Positions 32,164 through 42,207 of a stretch of DNA of 64,000 nucleotides are shown here, one piece after another. Numbering within the stretch: position 1 is the stretch's first letter; the number at the start of each line of letters is the position of its first letter. The position numbers and the translations under genes are program-made. The notes under the pieces are model-generated. The model was not told where the DNA came from and ran no database searches. It saw only the letters and a program-made list of their open reading frames with translations. The DNA is taken from contig NZ_PIPW01000001.1 in the NCBI RefSeq assembly GCF_003987215.1, forward strand, positions 1,206,044-1,270,043. The letters are read 5' to 3'. Source of the DNA: Pseudidiomarina halophila (GTDB lineage Bacteria; Pseudomonadota; Gammaproteobacteria; Enterobacterales; Alteromonadaceae).

Positions 32164-32971
32164 AATTGCCTTTATTGGCGCAGGGAATATGACCCAGAGT
32201 ATCGTCGGCGGTATGGTTTCCAGTGGTTACCCGAGTGACCAGATCTACGTCAGCAACCCAAGTGTCGGAAAGCTTGAAAAAATGGCGGACTCGTTGCACG
32301 TCCATACCAGTCAGGACAACGCCGAAGTGGCTAACGCTGCTGATGTCATCGTACTTGCGGTAAAACCTCAGCTAATGGCTGATGTCTGCAAAGCGCTGAC
32401 CGAACAGGTTGAAAATTTAACTGACAAACTCATTGTTACCATCGCTGCCGGGATTCGTATCGAGAAATATCGCCAGTATCTGAGCCCTGACATCCGCATG
32501 ATCCGCGTTATGCCAAATACGCCATCATTGGTAGGTAAAGGCATGTCGGGCTTGGTCGCTGATGATCGCGTAACTGACGCTGACAAATCTTTCATTACTG
32601 AGGCATTTGATGGTGTCGGCGCAACCCTTTGGGTTGCTGATGAAGACGAACTTGATATCCTTGGCGCTGTCGCCGGAAGTGGACCAGCTTACTTCTTCGA
32701 GTTCATGGCGAGCTTGCAAAAAGCAGCGGTCGCTCTCGGATTCGATAGTGATAAAGCGCGGACCATGGTACAACAAACAGCATTAGGCGCTGCCGAGATG
32801 GCCATAGCGAGTGACCTGGAGCTTGAAGACTTGCGTAAACAAGTTACCAGTAAAGGCGGCTCAACGGCGAAAGGGATAGAACAGTATCAAGCGTTCGATA
32901 TTGATAAAATCTCTGATTCTGCGGTCAAAGCAGCAGTAAAACGTAATCAGGAAATGGCTGAACTTTTTTAA
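32144..32971 (+). CDS. proC: Pyrroline-5-carboxylate reductase
   Basis: A 275-residue NAD(P)H-dependent enzyme for the last step of proline synthesis. The Rossmann motif IAFIGAGNMTQSIVGG is at the N-terminus. AVKPQLMADV and RVMPNTPSLVGKGMSG are in the middle, and the signature AVAGSGPAYFFEFM is followed by VTSKGGSTAKGIEQ in the C-terminal dimer domain. An AAGGAG site precedes the ATG within the yggS 3' end. proB and proA are elsewhere in this window (41095-43457), completing the route from glutamate. Confidence 0.96.
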   Translation: MTTQVRKIAFIGAGNMTQSIVGGMVSSGYPSDQIYVSNPSVGKLEKMADSLHVHTSQDNAEVANAADVIVLAVKPQLMADVCKALTEQVENLTDKLIVTIAAGIRIEKYRQYLSPDIRMIRVMPNTPSLVGKGMSGLVADDRVTDADKSFITEAFDGVGATLWVADEDELDILGAVAGSGPAYFFEFMASLQKAAVALGFDSDKARTMVQQTALGAAEMAIASDLELEDLRKQVTSKGGSTAKGIEQYQAFDIDKISDSAVKAAVKRNQEMAELF

Positions 32972-33000
32972 AACGTTTACCTGTCTAAAGGCGAAAAACT

Positions 33001-33525
33001 ATGGAACTTATGCGTTTTCTCATCACCATTGTATTCGAGCTTTTTCTCATGGTGGTGATCTTACGAGTCTGGCTGCAAGCGGCTCGTGCTGATTTTTATA
33101 ACCCGGTCAGTCAGTTTGTGGTCAAGGCAACAAACCCGCTGGTCCTACCCTTGCGGAAAGTCATTCCGATGGTAGGAGTATGGGATCTTGCCACCATAGT
33201 ACTGGCACTGCTGGTCAGTATTGCTAAATTTGTTACGCTTTACGCGGTGCATGGATACCCGATGATCTGGAGTGATATTCTGCTGGTTGGCGTACTCAGT
33301 GCGGTAAGTCAGTTTCTTCAGTTGCTGTTCTGGATCGTAATTATTCGTGCACTTTTAAGCTGGTTCGCACAGGGATACAATCCTATGCAGGCCATTTTAG
33401 TCCAGCTGACCGAACCATTTTTAGCGCCTATCCGTCGCATCATTCCACCGCTTGGTGGACTAGATTTATCGGTACTGGTTCTGGTGATTGGTATTCAGGC
33501 GCTCCGCATCCTGATAGGAATTTAA
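33001..33525 (+). CDS. yggT: YggT family integral membrane protein
   Basis: A 174-residue membrane protein with two tandem YGGT repeats, one of about 80 residues in each half. Each contains a pair of hydrophobic helices and the pattern NPVSQFVVKATNPLVLPLRKVIP (first) or NPMQAILVQLTEPFLAPIRRIIPP (second). The molecular function is not established; the family has been linked to osmotic tolerance and, in other lineages, to division or envelope assembly. It follows proC by 29 bases in a widely conserved yggS-proC-yggT order. Confidence 0.92.
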   Translation: MELMRFLITIVFELFLMVVILRVWLQAARADFYNPVSQFVVKATNPLVLPLRKVIPMVGVWDLATIVLALLVSIAKFVTLYAVHGYPMIWSDILLVGVLSAVSQFLQLLFWIVIIRALLSWFAQGYNPMQAILVQLTEPFLAPIRRIIPPLGGLDLSVLVLVIGIQALRILIGI

Positions 33526-33529
33526 TCTC

Positions 33530-33973
33530 ATGCACAAGCTAAGCTCGTGGTTAATGCTGTCATTTATTATCGCAGGAGCTGTGTTTGCAGCTCCTGTACA
33601 TGCCGAGCAAAGTAAGCGTCTTGGCCCATGGGAAGTCCATTACAATGCTTTTAATTCAACCTTGTTGCGCCCGGAGATGGCGCGTCAGTATCAACTTGAG
33701 CGTTCCAACACAACAGCAACGCTAAATATTGTCGTACTGGCTGCAGAAAAGCCGGGTAAACCTGCACAACAAGTGTCCATTAAGGGGTATGTGATGAATC
33801 CGCTGAGCATGCAGACACCCTTGGATTTTCGTGAAGTTGTTGAAGGCGATGCAGTGTATTACCTGGCGCAAACATCATTTACCAATCTCGAAACTCTGCG
33901 GTTCTTTATCACCATAAGCAAAGGTGATGAAATACAAGAACTACGTTTTTCTGAGGAGCTCTGGCGCAATTAA
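33530..33973 (+). CDS. DUF4426 domain-containing exported protein
   Basis: A 147-residue protein with a cleavable signal peptide (about residues 1-25, ending AAPVHAEQ), so it should be periplasmic. The rest is predicted beta-rich and contains the DUF4426 pattern GPWEVHYNAFNSTLLRPEMARQY and the C-terminal LRFFITISKGDEIQELRFSEELW. No enzymatic motif is seen and the function is unknown. It begins 4 bases after yggT, and this gene is often found between yggT and rdgB in Alteromonadales and Vibrio. Here a nhaP2 gene on the opposite strand intervenes before rdgB. Confidence 0.85.
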   Translation: MHKLSSWLMLSFIIAGAVFAAPVHAEQSKRLGPWEVHYNAFNSTLLRPEMARQYQLERSNTTATLNIVVLAAEKPGKPAQQVSIKGYVMNPLSMQTPLDFREVVEGDAVYYLAQTSFTNLETLRFFITISKGDEIQELRFSEELWRN

Positions 33974-35709
33974 TTTTCGCCGCGCTCCAGCAACTTAACA
34001 CCTACCTTGCTAATTTTATTATCCTCGTTCAGCTCACGAATGGTGAGCTGGACATTACCTAACGTCAGCTGGTCACCAACCACCATGCGGCGGTGAAACT
34101 TCTCTGAAAAATACGCATGTAGGCTCATGGAAGCCTGAGCTTCGGGCAAACGACCCAGCGGATAGAAACTGGCAACATCAGCCAGCGACAAATCGCCGTT
34201 TAAGGTGAAATCACCAAAGAAGTCACTGGTGTTAAGTGATCGCAACTTGCCACCGGCCGCCAACACCCGACTGATTTCATCGATATGCTGTACCTTGGCA
34301 ACGACCAATATATGATCACCTTCCAGCAACTTCGGCCGTGTTTTCGGCTGTATCCACTCGCCGTCTCTAATCAAGCCCATAAACTCGAGTGGCACCGACC
34401 AACGTAACTCATGCCAAAAATGATCGCATGCCGGTGAACGCTCACTGATTTCGTAGGACCATACCTCCAGCGGGTCATTGCTCCCCACCTGATCGAGCGC
34501 CATGCGCCGATCTGGTTCAGCCTCAAGCGGCACCTCTAACTTAAGCCAGCGGGCCATAGGAGCAAGGGTCCAACCCTGCAACACTAACGACACCAGTACT
34601 ACGACAAAAGCCACATCGAAAAATAGCTCTTGTCCCGGCAGCCCACTTAACCATGGGTACAACGCCAGAATGATAGGCACCGCTCCACGCAGCCCTACCC
34701 AACTGATAAATAACTGTTCACGCACCGGGAAAGAAAAAGGTGACAGACTGATCACCACGGCTAATGGTCTGACAATGAAAATCATCAGACCTGCGATACT
34801 CAGGGATAGCCACAGGTTCTCAATCAGATGAGATGGTGTAACCAGTAATCCCAGAATCAGAAACATCATGATCTGACTTAGCCATGCCAGTCCATCCTGC
34901 ACTTGTAAAATATGAATAAGTTGCGGCAGACGGGCATTACCAATAATGTATCCCATTAGATAAACAGCGAGAAAACCACTGCCGCCAATTCCTGAAGTTA
35001 ATGCGAACACAACCACGGCACTGGCGGCCGCGAGCAGCGGAAAAAAAGTAAATTGAGCGGTGATTTTGCGCGCCATCTGCACAAACAATCGCCCGCCAAT
35101 CCAACCACAAGCAAAGCCAACAATGAGTTGCTGCGCGACTTCTAAACCAACCACAGAAAATGAGAAGCTCTGTCCCGACGCTATTAAGGTGGTCATCGTC
35201 ATGGTCAGAATGACGGCCATGGGATCGTTAGTACCTGACTCAATTTCCAGAGTCGAAGCGACGCGCTGTTTGATTTTCAGATTCTGTGACTGGAAAATAC
35301 CGAACACCGCTGCGGCATCCGTCGAACTGAGAATAGCCCCTATTAACAAGGCTGTGGCCCAGGGTAGATCGAACAACCAGACAATACCCAGGGCAGTCAG
35401 TGATGAGGTTAAAGCAACACCTAGTGTGGCAAGACTGATGGCAGGCCAGAGGGCGACGCGAAAACGCTCACGCTTGGTGCGCATGCCGCCATCGAAAATA
35501 ATGATCACCAATGCCAGCGAACCAATTAAAAAGGCAAGTTCGGGCTGATCAAACTCGATGCCGAGCAAACCTTCTTCGCCCGCTAACATGCCAACCACTA
35601 AAAATACGAGCAGCAACGGAGCGCCGAGCCGCGAAGATACGACCGCAGCGAGGATGCTCACCAGTAGCAGTGAGCCCATGAGCAGCATAATACCGTTTAG
35701 ATCTGCCAA
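33970..35709 (-). CDS. nhaP2: Potassium/proton antiporter of the CPA1 family (NhaP2/CvrA type)
   Basis: A 579-residue protein with about 12-13 membrane helices (residues 1-400) and a cytoplasmic regulatory part with TrkA_C-like and C-terminal domains. Features include the N-terminal [32 protein letters not shown], and the acidic transport motif [14 protein letters not shown]. coli NhaP2 exchanges K+ for protons. The start codon is TTG at 35709 with an AAGGGG site; the N-terminal alignment with E. coli favours it over the ATG seven codons later. The 3' end overlaps the DUF4426 gene by 4 bases, tail to tail. Confidence 0.9.
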   Translation of the reverse strand: MADLNGIMLLMGSLLLVSILAAVVSSRLGAPLLLVFLVVGMLAGEEGLLGIEFDQPELAFLIGSLALVIIIFDGGMRTKRERFRVALWPAISLATLGVALTSSLTALGIVWLFDLPWATALLIGAILSSTDAAAVFGIFQSQNLKIKQRVASTLEIESGTNDPMAVILTMTMTTLIASGQSFSFSVVGLEVAQQLIVGFACGWIGGRLFVQMARKITAQFTFFPLLAAASAVVVFALTSGIGGSGFLAVYLMGYIIGNARLPQLIHILQVQDGLAWLSQIMMFLILGLLVTPSHLIENLWLSLSIAGLMIFIVRPLAVVISLSPFSFPVREQLFISWVGLRGAVPIILALYPWLSGLPGQELFFDVAFVVVLVSLVLQGWTLAPMARWLKLEVPLEAEPDRRMALDQVGSNDPLEVWSYEISERSPACDHFWHELRWSVPLEFMGLIRDGEWIQPKTRPKLLEGDHILVVAKVQHIDEISRVLAAGGKLRSLNTSDFFGDFTLNGDLSLADVASFYPLGRLPEAQASMSLHAYFSEKFHRRMVVGDQLTLGNVQLTIRELNEDNKISKVGVKLLERGEN

Positions 35710-35781
35710 CGATTTCCCCTTTGGTCAATGTGCCGCATGCCTTATACTAGACCTATTGTGCCGAAACTGAAGTCATCTGTC

Positions 35782-36378
35782 ATGCAAGAAGTCGTATTAG
35801 CTACTGGTAACCAAGGAAAAATCCGTGAGTTGAAGAGGTTATTGCAACCGCTCGACTGGCATGTCCGTGCGCAAGGAGAATGGAACTTCGAGGAAGCTGA
35901 AGAAACCGGTCTCAGTTTTGTTGAAAATGCAATTCTAAAAGCACGCCATGCGGCACAGCACACCGGGCTGCCGGCCCTTGCTGATGATTCAGGCTTAGCC
36001 GTCGATGCCCTCGGCGGTGCTCCGGGCATCTATTCTGCGCGTTATGCCGGTGCCAGCGCATCTGATCAGGACAATGTAGCAAAACTTCTTGTTGCTTTAG
36101 CTGACACCCCAGCTGAGCGACGCACTGCAAGCTTTCACTGTGTGCTCGCTTTTATGCGCCACGCAAGCGACCCCACACCCGTTTTGTGCCATGGGGTGTG
36201 GCACGGCGAAATCGCCATGCAGCCAAGTGGAGAAGGTGGATTTGGTTACGACCCAGTCTTTTATCTCGCTGGCGAAAACTGCACCGCCGCACAGCTCTCC
36301 GCTGAACAGAAGCAGCAACTGAGTCATCGTGGTCAGGCACTGCGTCAGCTGATCCAACAACTACAAGCACAATTATGA
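35782..36378 (+). CDS. rdgB: XTP/dITP diphosphatase (RdgB/HAM1 family)
   Basis: About 198 residues, the standard size. It hydrolyses ITP, dITP and XTP to the monophosphates and so keeps damaged purines out of nucleic acids. The substrate loop [18 protein letters not shown] starts the protein. [28 protein letters not shown] holds the catalytic Asp residues, and [11 protein letters not shown] and [11 protein letters not shown] complete the fold. The start is placed at ATG 35782, where family members begin; the frame is open 18 codons further. The stop overlaps the hemW start (ATGA). Confidence 0.95.
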   Translation: MQEVVLATGNQGKIRELKRLLQPLDWHVRAQGEWNFEEAEETGLSFVENAILKARHAAQHTGLPALADDSGLAVDALGGAPGIYSARYAGASASDQDNVAKLLVALADTPAERRTASFHCVLAFMRHASDPTPVLCHGVWHGEIAMQPSGEGGFGYDPVFYLAGENCTAAQLSAEQKQQLSHRGQALRQLIQQLQAQL

Positions 36379-37511
36379 TGCTTCCACCGTTATCACTATA
36401 CGTGCACATCCCCTGGTGTGTACAAAAGTGCCCCTATTGTGATTTCAATTCACATGCGCTTAAAGGTGGTGTTCCCGAAGATGCCTACATCGCCCGTTTG
36501 CTTGACGACCTCCGCGCTGACCTGGAATGGGTGCAGGGACGTTCTATAGAGAGCATTTTTATTGGCGGAGGAACGCCGAGTTTACTTACCCCCGAAGCGG
36601 TGAAACGGTTGCTTACCGGGATAGCAAACTATGTTGATATTAGCGCTACCTGCGAAATCACCTTAGAAGCAAACCCGGGAACATTCGAAAAAGAACGCTT
36701 CCAGGGCTTCGTCGATGCCGGTATTAACCGTTTATCGATCGGTGTGCAAAGTCTCGCCGCTGAACAACTTCAGCGGTTAGGTCGGATCCATAACCCGCAA
36801 CAGGCTATTGCCGCGGCTGAGCATGCGCGAAATCTTGGGTTGCGCAGTTTCAATCTGGACTTGATGCATGGGCTGCCGGAGCAGAGCCTGGCGCAAGCGA
36901 TGGCTGATCTCGACGGCATTATTGCGTTAAATCCGCCCCACATATCCTGGTATCAACTGACCATTGAACCCAATACCTCATTTGCCAGCCGCCCGCCGAA
37001 GCTTCCTGATGATGAAGTGCTGTGGGAGATCTATCAGCGTGGCCACGAAAAACTCGAGGCGGCCGGCTATCACCACTACGAAGTCAGTGCCTACGCGAAA
37101 GCAGGGGAACAGAGTCAGCACAATCGCAATTATTGGCAATTCGGAGACTATCTGGGGATTGGCTGTGGCGCTCACAGTAAAATTACGGTCGCTGATACCG
37201 GGCAAATTCTGCGTTGTGAGAAAATCAAACACCCACAGGGCTATTTAGACCTGACGCGCCCCTTGCGCTATCGTGTCTGGCAGGTAACGCCCGAAGAATT
37301 GCCATTCGAATTCTTTATGAATCTGCTGCGTTTAAACGAACCTATGCGCAAGAACCTCTTTACCGAACGCACAGGCTTGGCCTTGTCCGATGCCGAGCAA
37401 GCACTAGCTCCAGCCGTGGCGAAAGGCTTGTTGACGAGCGGCGATGTAGAATGGCAAACGACGCCGCTTGGGCGTCGCTTTCTGAATTCAATACTGGATG
37501 AAATGGTTTAG
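36375..37511 (+). CDS. hemW: HemW, radical SAM heme chaperone family
   Basis: A 378-residue radical SAM protein related to HemN but lacking its N-terminal extension. The CX3CX2C iron-sulfur motif is C15, C19 and C22 ([14 protein letters not shown]). [11 protein letters not shown] and [29 protein letters not shown] bind S-adenosylmethionine. A fourth Cys in the next position (HemN CX3CX2CXC) is absent, which marks HemW, a heme-binding insertion chaperone, instead of coproporphyrinogen oxidase. It overlaps rdgB by 4 bases, as in many Gammaproteobacteria. Confidence 0.93.
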   Translation: MMLPPLSLYVHIPWCVQKCPYCDFNSHALKGGVPEDAYIARLLDDLRADLEWVQGRSIESIFIGGGTPSLLTPEAVKRLLTGIANYVDISATCEITLEANPGTFEKERFQGFVDAGINRLSIGVQSLAAEQLQRLGRIHNPQQAIAAAEHARNLGLRSFNLDLMHGLPEQSLAQAMADLDGIIALNPPHISWYQLTIEPNTSFASRPPKLPDDEVLWEIYQRGHEKLEAAGYHHYEVSAYAKAGEQSQHNRNYWQFGDYLGIGCGAHSKITVADTGQILRCEKIKHPQGYLDLTRPLRYRVWQVTPEELPFEFFMNLLRLNEPMRKNLFTERTGLALSDAEQALAPAVAKGLLTSGDVEWQTTPLGRRFLNSILDEMV

Positions 37512-37513
37512 TA

Positions 37514-38245
37514 CTAGTCAACGCGGCGGAATTTCAAATCCCAGACACCATGCCCTAAACGCTCACCGCGTTTTTCAAACTTGGTTAAGGGTCGCTCTTC
37601 CGGGCGCGGAATGTAATCATTGGTAGCGGAAAGGTTTTCCCACTTAGCTGCCGATTGCATCACCGCTAACATGTGTTCAGCGTAGTTTTCCCAATCCGTG
37701 GCTAAATGTAGTACTCCGCCAACTCGCAATTTACCGCGTAAATGTTCGACAAATTCAGGTTGAACCAGACGACGTTTGTGGTGGCGCTTTTTGTGCCATG
37801 GATCAGGGAAGAAAATTTGCACCCCCGCCAGAGTGTTGTCCGCAATGCAATCCTGAAGAACCTCCACGGCATCATGCTCAAATACCCGCAAGTTTGTAAC
37901 GCCCTGCTCTTCGGCTTCCATCAGGCACGCGCCGACGCCTGGTCGATGGACTTCGATGCCAATAAAGTTCTTTTCTGGCGCAGCAGCGGCCATAGACACC
38001 AGTGAATGCCCCATGCCAAAACCGATCTCAATGATTGTATCTGCGTCACGACCGAACACCTCGACTAAATCAAGTTTGCCGTCTTCGTGCTTGAGTCCCA
38101 TCGTTGGCCAACTGCGCTCAAGTGCGGCAGCCTGACCTTTGGTTAGACGCCCTTCGCGTTTGACAAAACTACGGATTTTTCGGATATAGCGCCCTTGTTC
38201 CTGCGCTTCGTTTAAATTGGTTTGGCTTGATTGCTTTTCGTTCAT
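37514..38245 (-). CDS. trmB: tRNA (guanine-N7-)-methyltransferase
   Basis: A 243-residue class I methyltransferase that makes m7G46 in tRNA. The SAM-binding motif is [14 protein letters not shown], followed by [13 protein letters not shown]. The catalytic and tRNA-contact region is [20 protein letters not shown], and the C-terminal [19 protein letters not shown] is typical. Length matches E. coli TrmB (239). It converges with hemW and has a predicted terminator from the ompA-like gene upstream of it. In E. coli trmB lies next to mutY and yggX; here the OmpA-like gene separates them. Confidence 0.95.
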   Translation of the reverse strand: MNEKQSSQTNLNEAQEQGRYIRKIRSFVKREGRLTKGQAAALERSWPTMGLKHEDGKLDLVEVFGRDADTIIEIGFGMGHSLVSMAAAAPEKNFIGIEVHRPGVGACLMEAEEQGVTNLRVFEHDAVEVLQDCIADNTLAGVQIFFPDPWHKKRHHKRRLVQPEFVEHLRGKLRVGGVLHLATDWENYAEHMLAVMQSAAKWENLSATNDYIPRPEERPLTKFEKRGERLGHGVWDLKFRRVD

Positions 38246-38274
38246 GGCAGCGTTTTTCTATCTCAAATTAAGAC

Positions 38275-38311
38275 AAAAAAGGCGCAACCAAGTCAGACTC
38301 GGTGCGCCTTT
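38275..38311 (-). terminator. Rho-independent terminator of the ompA-like gene
   Basis: Read leftward, AAAGGCGCA pairs with TGCGCCTTT (9 bp, with two further C-G pairs beyond a bulge) and is followed by a T-run. It begins about 20 bases after the stop codon at 38331. Confidence 0.85.
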
Positions 38312-38330
38312 CTCAAAAAATAACTAAGTC

Positions 38331-39392
38331 TTAGTTATCTTCTTTTACCGGTACTTCTTTAGTTACCGACATTTTCGCTTCAATACGGCGATTCTTCGCA
38401 CGGTTTTCAGGTGAAGTGTTCGGCACTAACGGACGATTTTCACTGTAACCTACTGTGCTCACACGCTCTTGCTCGATACCGAAGTCCGAGATTAAGCTAT
38501 CACCTACTGATCTTGCACGACGCTCTGACAAGCCCTGGTTGTATTCTACAGTACCAATACTGTCAGTATGACCTTCGATACGGATGTCCAGCTGCGGGTA
38601 TTCTTTCAGGAATTCCGCAGTATCCTGGATTTCATCTTTCTCGCCTGCAGGGATAACCGCAGAGTCAAATGCGAAGTTAATCATTAATTCATGAGTTATG
38701 GTTTCGTTGGTATACATTACACAACCATACTCATCGACTTTGTAGGTCGGTTGCGTATTGGGGCAACGATCCTTGGAGTCAACAACACCATCACCATCTG
38801 AATCGACTGGTGCAGCCTCTTGGGCTGGTGCAGTCGGTGCAGGAGCTGGGCTAGCTGACTTGCCAAAGTAATAACGAAGTCCGGTCATCAACAAGAATTC
38901 AGTTAAATCACCGTCGCTTTGTTGTACACCACCTTCAACAAACAACTGCCAGTTGTTGTTGAGTTGTTCACGGTAACCTGCTCCAACGCGCAAGAAGCGG
39001 TTAGAAATGTCACCAAGCTCGGTGTTATTAATACCGATGCTACCGTAAACACTTTCGGTAAAGTTGTAGAGTAAATCGACACCATAGACTTGACCTGTGG
39101 CCGAGTCTGCGTTCTCAAGATCTCCACGAAGATAATCATAGTACAGACGGTAGCCCCACTCTGGGGTAAACTGGAAACCGGCTTCTAAACCATAGAAGGC
39201 ACTGTCGAACCCACCTTTGAACGTACGTAATTGATTGTTGTCGATAGCGACACGATCAGAGTCCGTACCTAATGGCCCAAGACGTGGACCGACATACCAT
39301 TGACCTTCGTTCGAACTGGCTTGCGCGAATGCGGTACCAGTAACTGAAAGGCCTGCTATTACAGCAAATGAAACTGCGGCGATACGATTCAC
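38331..39392 (-). CDS. ompA: OmpA-family outer membrane protein
   Basis: About 353 residues. A signal peptide (residues 1 to about 24, VNRIAAVSFAVIAGLSVTGT then AFAQ) is followed by an OmpA-like beta barrel (about 30-190, ending in LLMTGLRYYFG). A Pro/Ala hinge, a thrombospondin type-3 calcium-like segment (DSDGDGVVDSKDRCPNT) and an OmpA peptidoglycan-binding domain (NFAFDSAVIPAGEKDEI and RIEGHTDSIGTVEYNQGLSE) follow. The GTG start at 39392 is supported by an AAAGGAGC site and the signal peptide; the frame stays open to ATG 39479. It anchors the outer membrane to the cell wall. The 153 bases to the divergent mutY carry inverted repeats. Confidence 0.92.
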   Translation of the reverse strand: MNRIAAVSFAVIAGLSVTGTAFAQASSNEGQWYVGPRLGPLGTDSDRVAIDNNQLRTFKGGFDSAFYGLEAGFQFTPEWGYRLYYDYLRGDLENADSATGQVYGVDLLYNFTESVYGSIGINNTELGDISNRFLRVGAGYREQLNNNWQLFVEGGVQQSDGDLTEFLLMTGLRYYFGKSASPAPAPTAPAQEAAPVDSDGDGVVDSKDRCPNTQPTYKVDEYGCVMYTNETITHELMINFAFDSAVIPAGEKDEIQDTAEFLKEYPQLDIRIEGHTDSIGTVEYNQGLSERRARSVGDSLISDFGIEQERVSTVGYSENRPLVPNTSPENRAKNRRIEAKMSVTKEVPVKEDN

Positions 39393-39545
39393 GAGATGCT
39401 CCTTTAATTTCTCAATGAATGGATTTTGATTTCCCTTTACTATATACGATATAAGCAAATTTTGCTTGAATTTCGGCAAATTCTTTAAGGTTTACAAAAC
39501 CTTTACGAAGTATTGAACTGCAGTTAAAAAAATCGTTGAGGATTC
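39393..39545. promoter_or_regulatory. Divergent ompA-mutY intergenic region with two inverted repeats
   Basis: Two small dyads are visible: AAGGTTT-aca-AAACCTT at 39487-39503, and AAGCAAA/TTTGCTT (minus-strand sense, one-base spacer) around 39450-39465. Either could be an operator or a leader hairpin for the abundant outer-membrane gene. No consensus promoter pair stands out. Confidence 0.4.
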
Positions 39546-40562
39546 ATGCAACCTACTGAATTTTATAGAAGCTCGGCTGAACAAATTATCTCACCCGAGC
39601 AGTTTGCCAAAATCGTTATCGATTGGCAGGCTCAGCACGGCAGAAATGATTTACCCTGGCAGCGTGAAAACAACCCTTATCATGTGCTTGTCAGTGAGCT
39701 AATGCTACAGCAGACCCAGGTGAAAACAGTAATACCTTACTTCGAGCGCTGGATCACCCGCTTTCCAGATGTCAGTGCCCTCTCAGCAGCTTCAGAAGAT
39801 GAGGTCATGCAATTGTGGCAAGGCCTGGGTTATTATCGTCGCGCCCGTAATTTACAAGCCGCCGCAACAACTGTCGTCAATCAATACGATGGTCAGATCC
39901 CATCCTCAGCCCTTGAGCTACGTGAAATCCCTGGTATTGGCGCCTACACCGTTGGCGCTATTCGCGCCTTTGCTTACGACGCGCCTGGCGCGATTGTGGA
40001 TGGCAACGTTAAACGTTTATTTGCACGTTTATTTACCCTCCCCTTTCTGATCAATAAAAGTTCTCATGATCGCTATTTTTGGGATTTAGCGGAGCATTAT
40101 ACCCCGCAATCGCAGAATCGCCGCTTTGCACAAGGTCTGCTTGATCTCGGTGCGACCCTTTGTAAGCCAAAGCAACCTGATTGCGAAGTCTGCCCTTTTC
40201 ACGCAAGCTGCCTGAGCCTGAAACATGACCAGGTCAGTGCGTTTCCTAAACGTCAGGCTAAAAAACCTATTCCAACCCGGCAAGGCTACTTTATCCTCGA
40301 CTTAAATACCGAGGGCGTATTGCTAGAAAAGCGTGATGCCAGCAGCGTTTGGCCAAACCTCTGGAGCCTGCCAGAACTGCTGACGGCGCCAGACTCTGAG
40401 CCTTTTGGTCAGTTTACGCACACCTTCAGCCACTATAAGCTTGAGGCATCCATCTGGCGGCAACCGACAACGTTAAAACCCCAACAGCAGCGGGTTCCGT
40501 TAAGCGCCATCGGTACATTGGGTTTACCAGCCCCTATTCGCAAATATCTGCAACAAGTATGA
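39546..40562 (+). CDS. mutY: Adenine DNA glycosylase
   Basis: A 338-residue HhH-GPD glycosylase that removes adenine mispaired with 8-oxoguanine. The catalytic Glu is E51 (VSELMLQQTQV) and the catalytic Asp is D152 (AIVDGNVKRL). The helix-hairpin-helix is LREIPGIGAYTVGAIRAFAY. The iron-sulfur cluster cysteines are C206, C213, C216 and C222 with the canonical 6-2-5 spacing. A C-terminal MutT-like domain (about 240-338) recognises 8-oxoguanine. yggX follows, the same order as in E. coli. Confidence 0.96.
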   Translation: MQPTEFYRSSAEQIISPEQFAKIVIDWQAQHGRNDLPWQRENNPYHVLVSELMLQQTQVKTVIPYFERWITRFPDVSALSAASEDEVMQLWQGLGYYRRARNLQAAATTVVNQYDGQIPSSALELREIPGIGAYTVGAIRAFAYDAPGAIVDGNVKRLFARLFTLPFLINKSSHDRYFWDLAEHYTPQSQNRRFAQGLLDLGATLCKPKQPDCEVCPFHASCLSLKHDQVSAFPKRQAKKPIPTRQGYFILDLNTEGVLLEKRDASSVWPNLWSLPELLTAPDSEPFGQFTHTFSHYKLEASIWRQPTTLKPQQQRVPLSAIGTLGLPAPIRKYLQQV

Positions 40563-40633
40563 ACATGGACAAGTTTGTCAGCACCCTGATTAATGCGTAA
40601 TATTGCAGTTCTCCAACGAGTATTGAGGTAGTT

Positions 40634-40906
40634 ATGAGTCGCACAGTATATTGCCAATATTTAAACAAAGAAGCCGAGGGTCTCGACTTTCAACTGTACC
40701 CTGGCGAACTGGGTCAAAAAATTTACGAATCAATTTCCAAAGAAGCCTGGGCCGAGTGGCAGAAGAAGCAGACCATGCTTATTAATGAGAAACGTTTGAA
40801 CCTGATGGATCCCAAGTCCCGGGAATTCCTGGAGGAGCAGATGAAAGCTTTCCTTTTTGAAGGAAAAGACATAGAAATTGAAGGCTATACGCCTCCCAGC
40901 AAATAA
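40634..40906 (+). CDS. yggX: Fe(2+)-trafficking protein YggX
   Basis: A 90-residue protein of the YggX family, which binds iron and protects iron-sulfur clusters against oxidative damage. The N-terminus [19 protein letters not shown] carries the conserved Cys7, and [15 protein letters not shown] followed by [14 protein letters not shown] is typical. It lies 71 bases after mutY, whose product needs an iron-sulfur cluster. A strong terminator follows. Confidence 0.96.
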   Translation: MSRTVYCQYLNKEAEGLDFQLYPGELGQKIYESISKEAWAEWQKKQTMLINEKRLNLMDPKSREFLEEQMKAFLFEGKDIEIEGYTPPSK

Positions 40907-40916
40907 GCGCAAACCC

Positions 40917-40943
40917 AGCCCCTTAATTCAGGGGCTTTTTTTT
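40917..40943 (+). terminator. Rho-independent terminator after yggX
   Basis: AGCCCC and GGGGCT form a 6-bp GC-rich stem around an 8-base loop, followed by eight T residues. It closes the mutY-yggX unit. Confidence 0.92.
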
Positions 40944-41094
40944 GGCCAGCTTTTACACTTCTGTACGTTTATCAGGCGCCATTTCCTAAATTTTACTAAA
41001 CTATGATCAACATAGGCGTGAGTTATAGTTCGAAGCTAGAGAAACCCCTTTGATTCTGTTAGACTACGAACGAATTTTTCAAGAGGGAGCCACT

Positions 41095-42207
41095 ATGAAA
41101 ATGCCTTCCTGGCAGCGGGCTGTTGTGAAAGTTGGCAGTGCGTTGATTGCGCCAGACGATACAGGAACGAGCAGTAAGTATTTATTAGCCATTGCCCGTT
41201 TTATCATTGAATGTCATGAACGCGGACAAGAAGTCGTGCTAGTGTCTTCCGGCAGTGCAGCTGCTGGACGTAAGCACATTAGTTACGATAGCGATACTAT
41301 TCCGGTTACCGTGAAAAAAGCAATGGCAGCCGTCGGTCAAACCGACATGATGGCAAATTGGTCACGCTTTTTTGACTTCCCCTGTGCACAGGTGCTGATG
41401 ACCCATGGTGATTTGCGCGATCGTGCACGCTACGTCAGTATCCGTAACACTTTGCACACATTGTTAGAACACAATGTATTACCCATTGTAAATGAGAACG
41501 ATGCGCTCGCGACCGACGAAATGAAAGTCGGTGACAACGACAACTTAGCAGCTATGGTTGCTACTTTGGTTGACGCTGATGCGCTGTTTATTTGCTCCGA
41601 TATTGATGGGTTATTTGACGCAGACCCCCGGGTTAAACCTGACGCCAAGAAGATTCCTGTGGTGGATAAAATTACCGAGGAAATTTTTGCTCTGGCTGGT
41701 GGTACGACAAACAAGATCGCCACTGGTGGCATGCGCACGAAAATTGAAGCGGCAGAAAAAGCTACCTCGCACGGTATCGACACCTACATTGTCAACGGAC
41801 GTAAAGGCGAAACATTTGAACTGTTGTTGCACGGAAAAAATCCCGGAACGCTTTTCAGTCGCCAACAAGATCCAATGACGAACAAGAAACACTGGTTGCG
41901 GCATACCCTGGTATCACAAGGTGAGATTGTTGTTGATGCCGAAACCGCGAATAGCGTGGTTGCGGGTCAGTCTCTTACAACTATGGGAATTGTCGACATA
42001 CAGGGTGACTTCAATCGTGGCGATGCTGTCGTCATTCGCAACGGTGATAACGCCGAGGCCGTCGCAAAAGGAATTTGTCAGTACAGCTCACATGAGCTGA
42101 TACATATTAAGGGACAAGAAGTCAGCGCCATCGCGAAGCAATATGGGTACAGTCCCATCACTGAAGTTATCGAAAGTAACGATTTAATGATCCTGGAGGA
42201 TGAATGA
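41095..42207 (+). CDS. proB: Glutamate 5-kinase
   Basis: About 370 residues (E. coli 367). It phosphorylates glutamate for proline synthesis. The N-terminal kinase domain has RAVVKVGSALI, VLVSSGSAAAGR, LPIVNENDALA, and VGDNDNLAAMVATLVDAD, which holds the proline feedback region. KIATGGMRTKIEAA precedes a C-terminal PUA domain (about 280-370). The start is ATG 41095 with a GAGGGA site; the frame is open 15 codons further from a TTG. The stop overlaps proA (ATGA). Confidence 0.96.
   Translation: MKMPSWQRAVVKVGSALIAPDDTGTSSKYLLAIARFIIECHERGQEVVLVSSGSAAAGRKHISYDSDTIPVTVKKAMAAVGQTDMMANWSRFFDFPCAQVLMTHGDLRDRARYVSIRNTLHTLLEHNVLPIVNENDALATDEMKVGDNDNLAAMVATLVDADALFICSDIDGLFDADPRVKPDAKKIPVVDKITEEIFALAGGTTNKIATGGMRTKIEAAEKATSHGIDTYIVNGRKGETFELLLHGKNPGTLFSRQQDPMTNKKHWLRHTLVSQGEIVVDAETANSVVAGQSLTTMGIVDIQGDFNRGDAVVIRNGDNAEAVAKGICQYSSHELIHIKGQEVSAIAKQYGYSPITEVIESNDLMILEDE

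Noticed and set aside
36375..37511. Oxygen-independent coproporphyrinogen III oxidase (HemN)
   Set aside because: It lacks the N-terminal extension and the fourth Cys of the HemN CX3CX2CXC motif, which fits HemW, as does the rdgB linkage.
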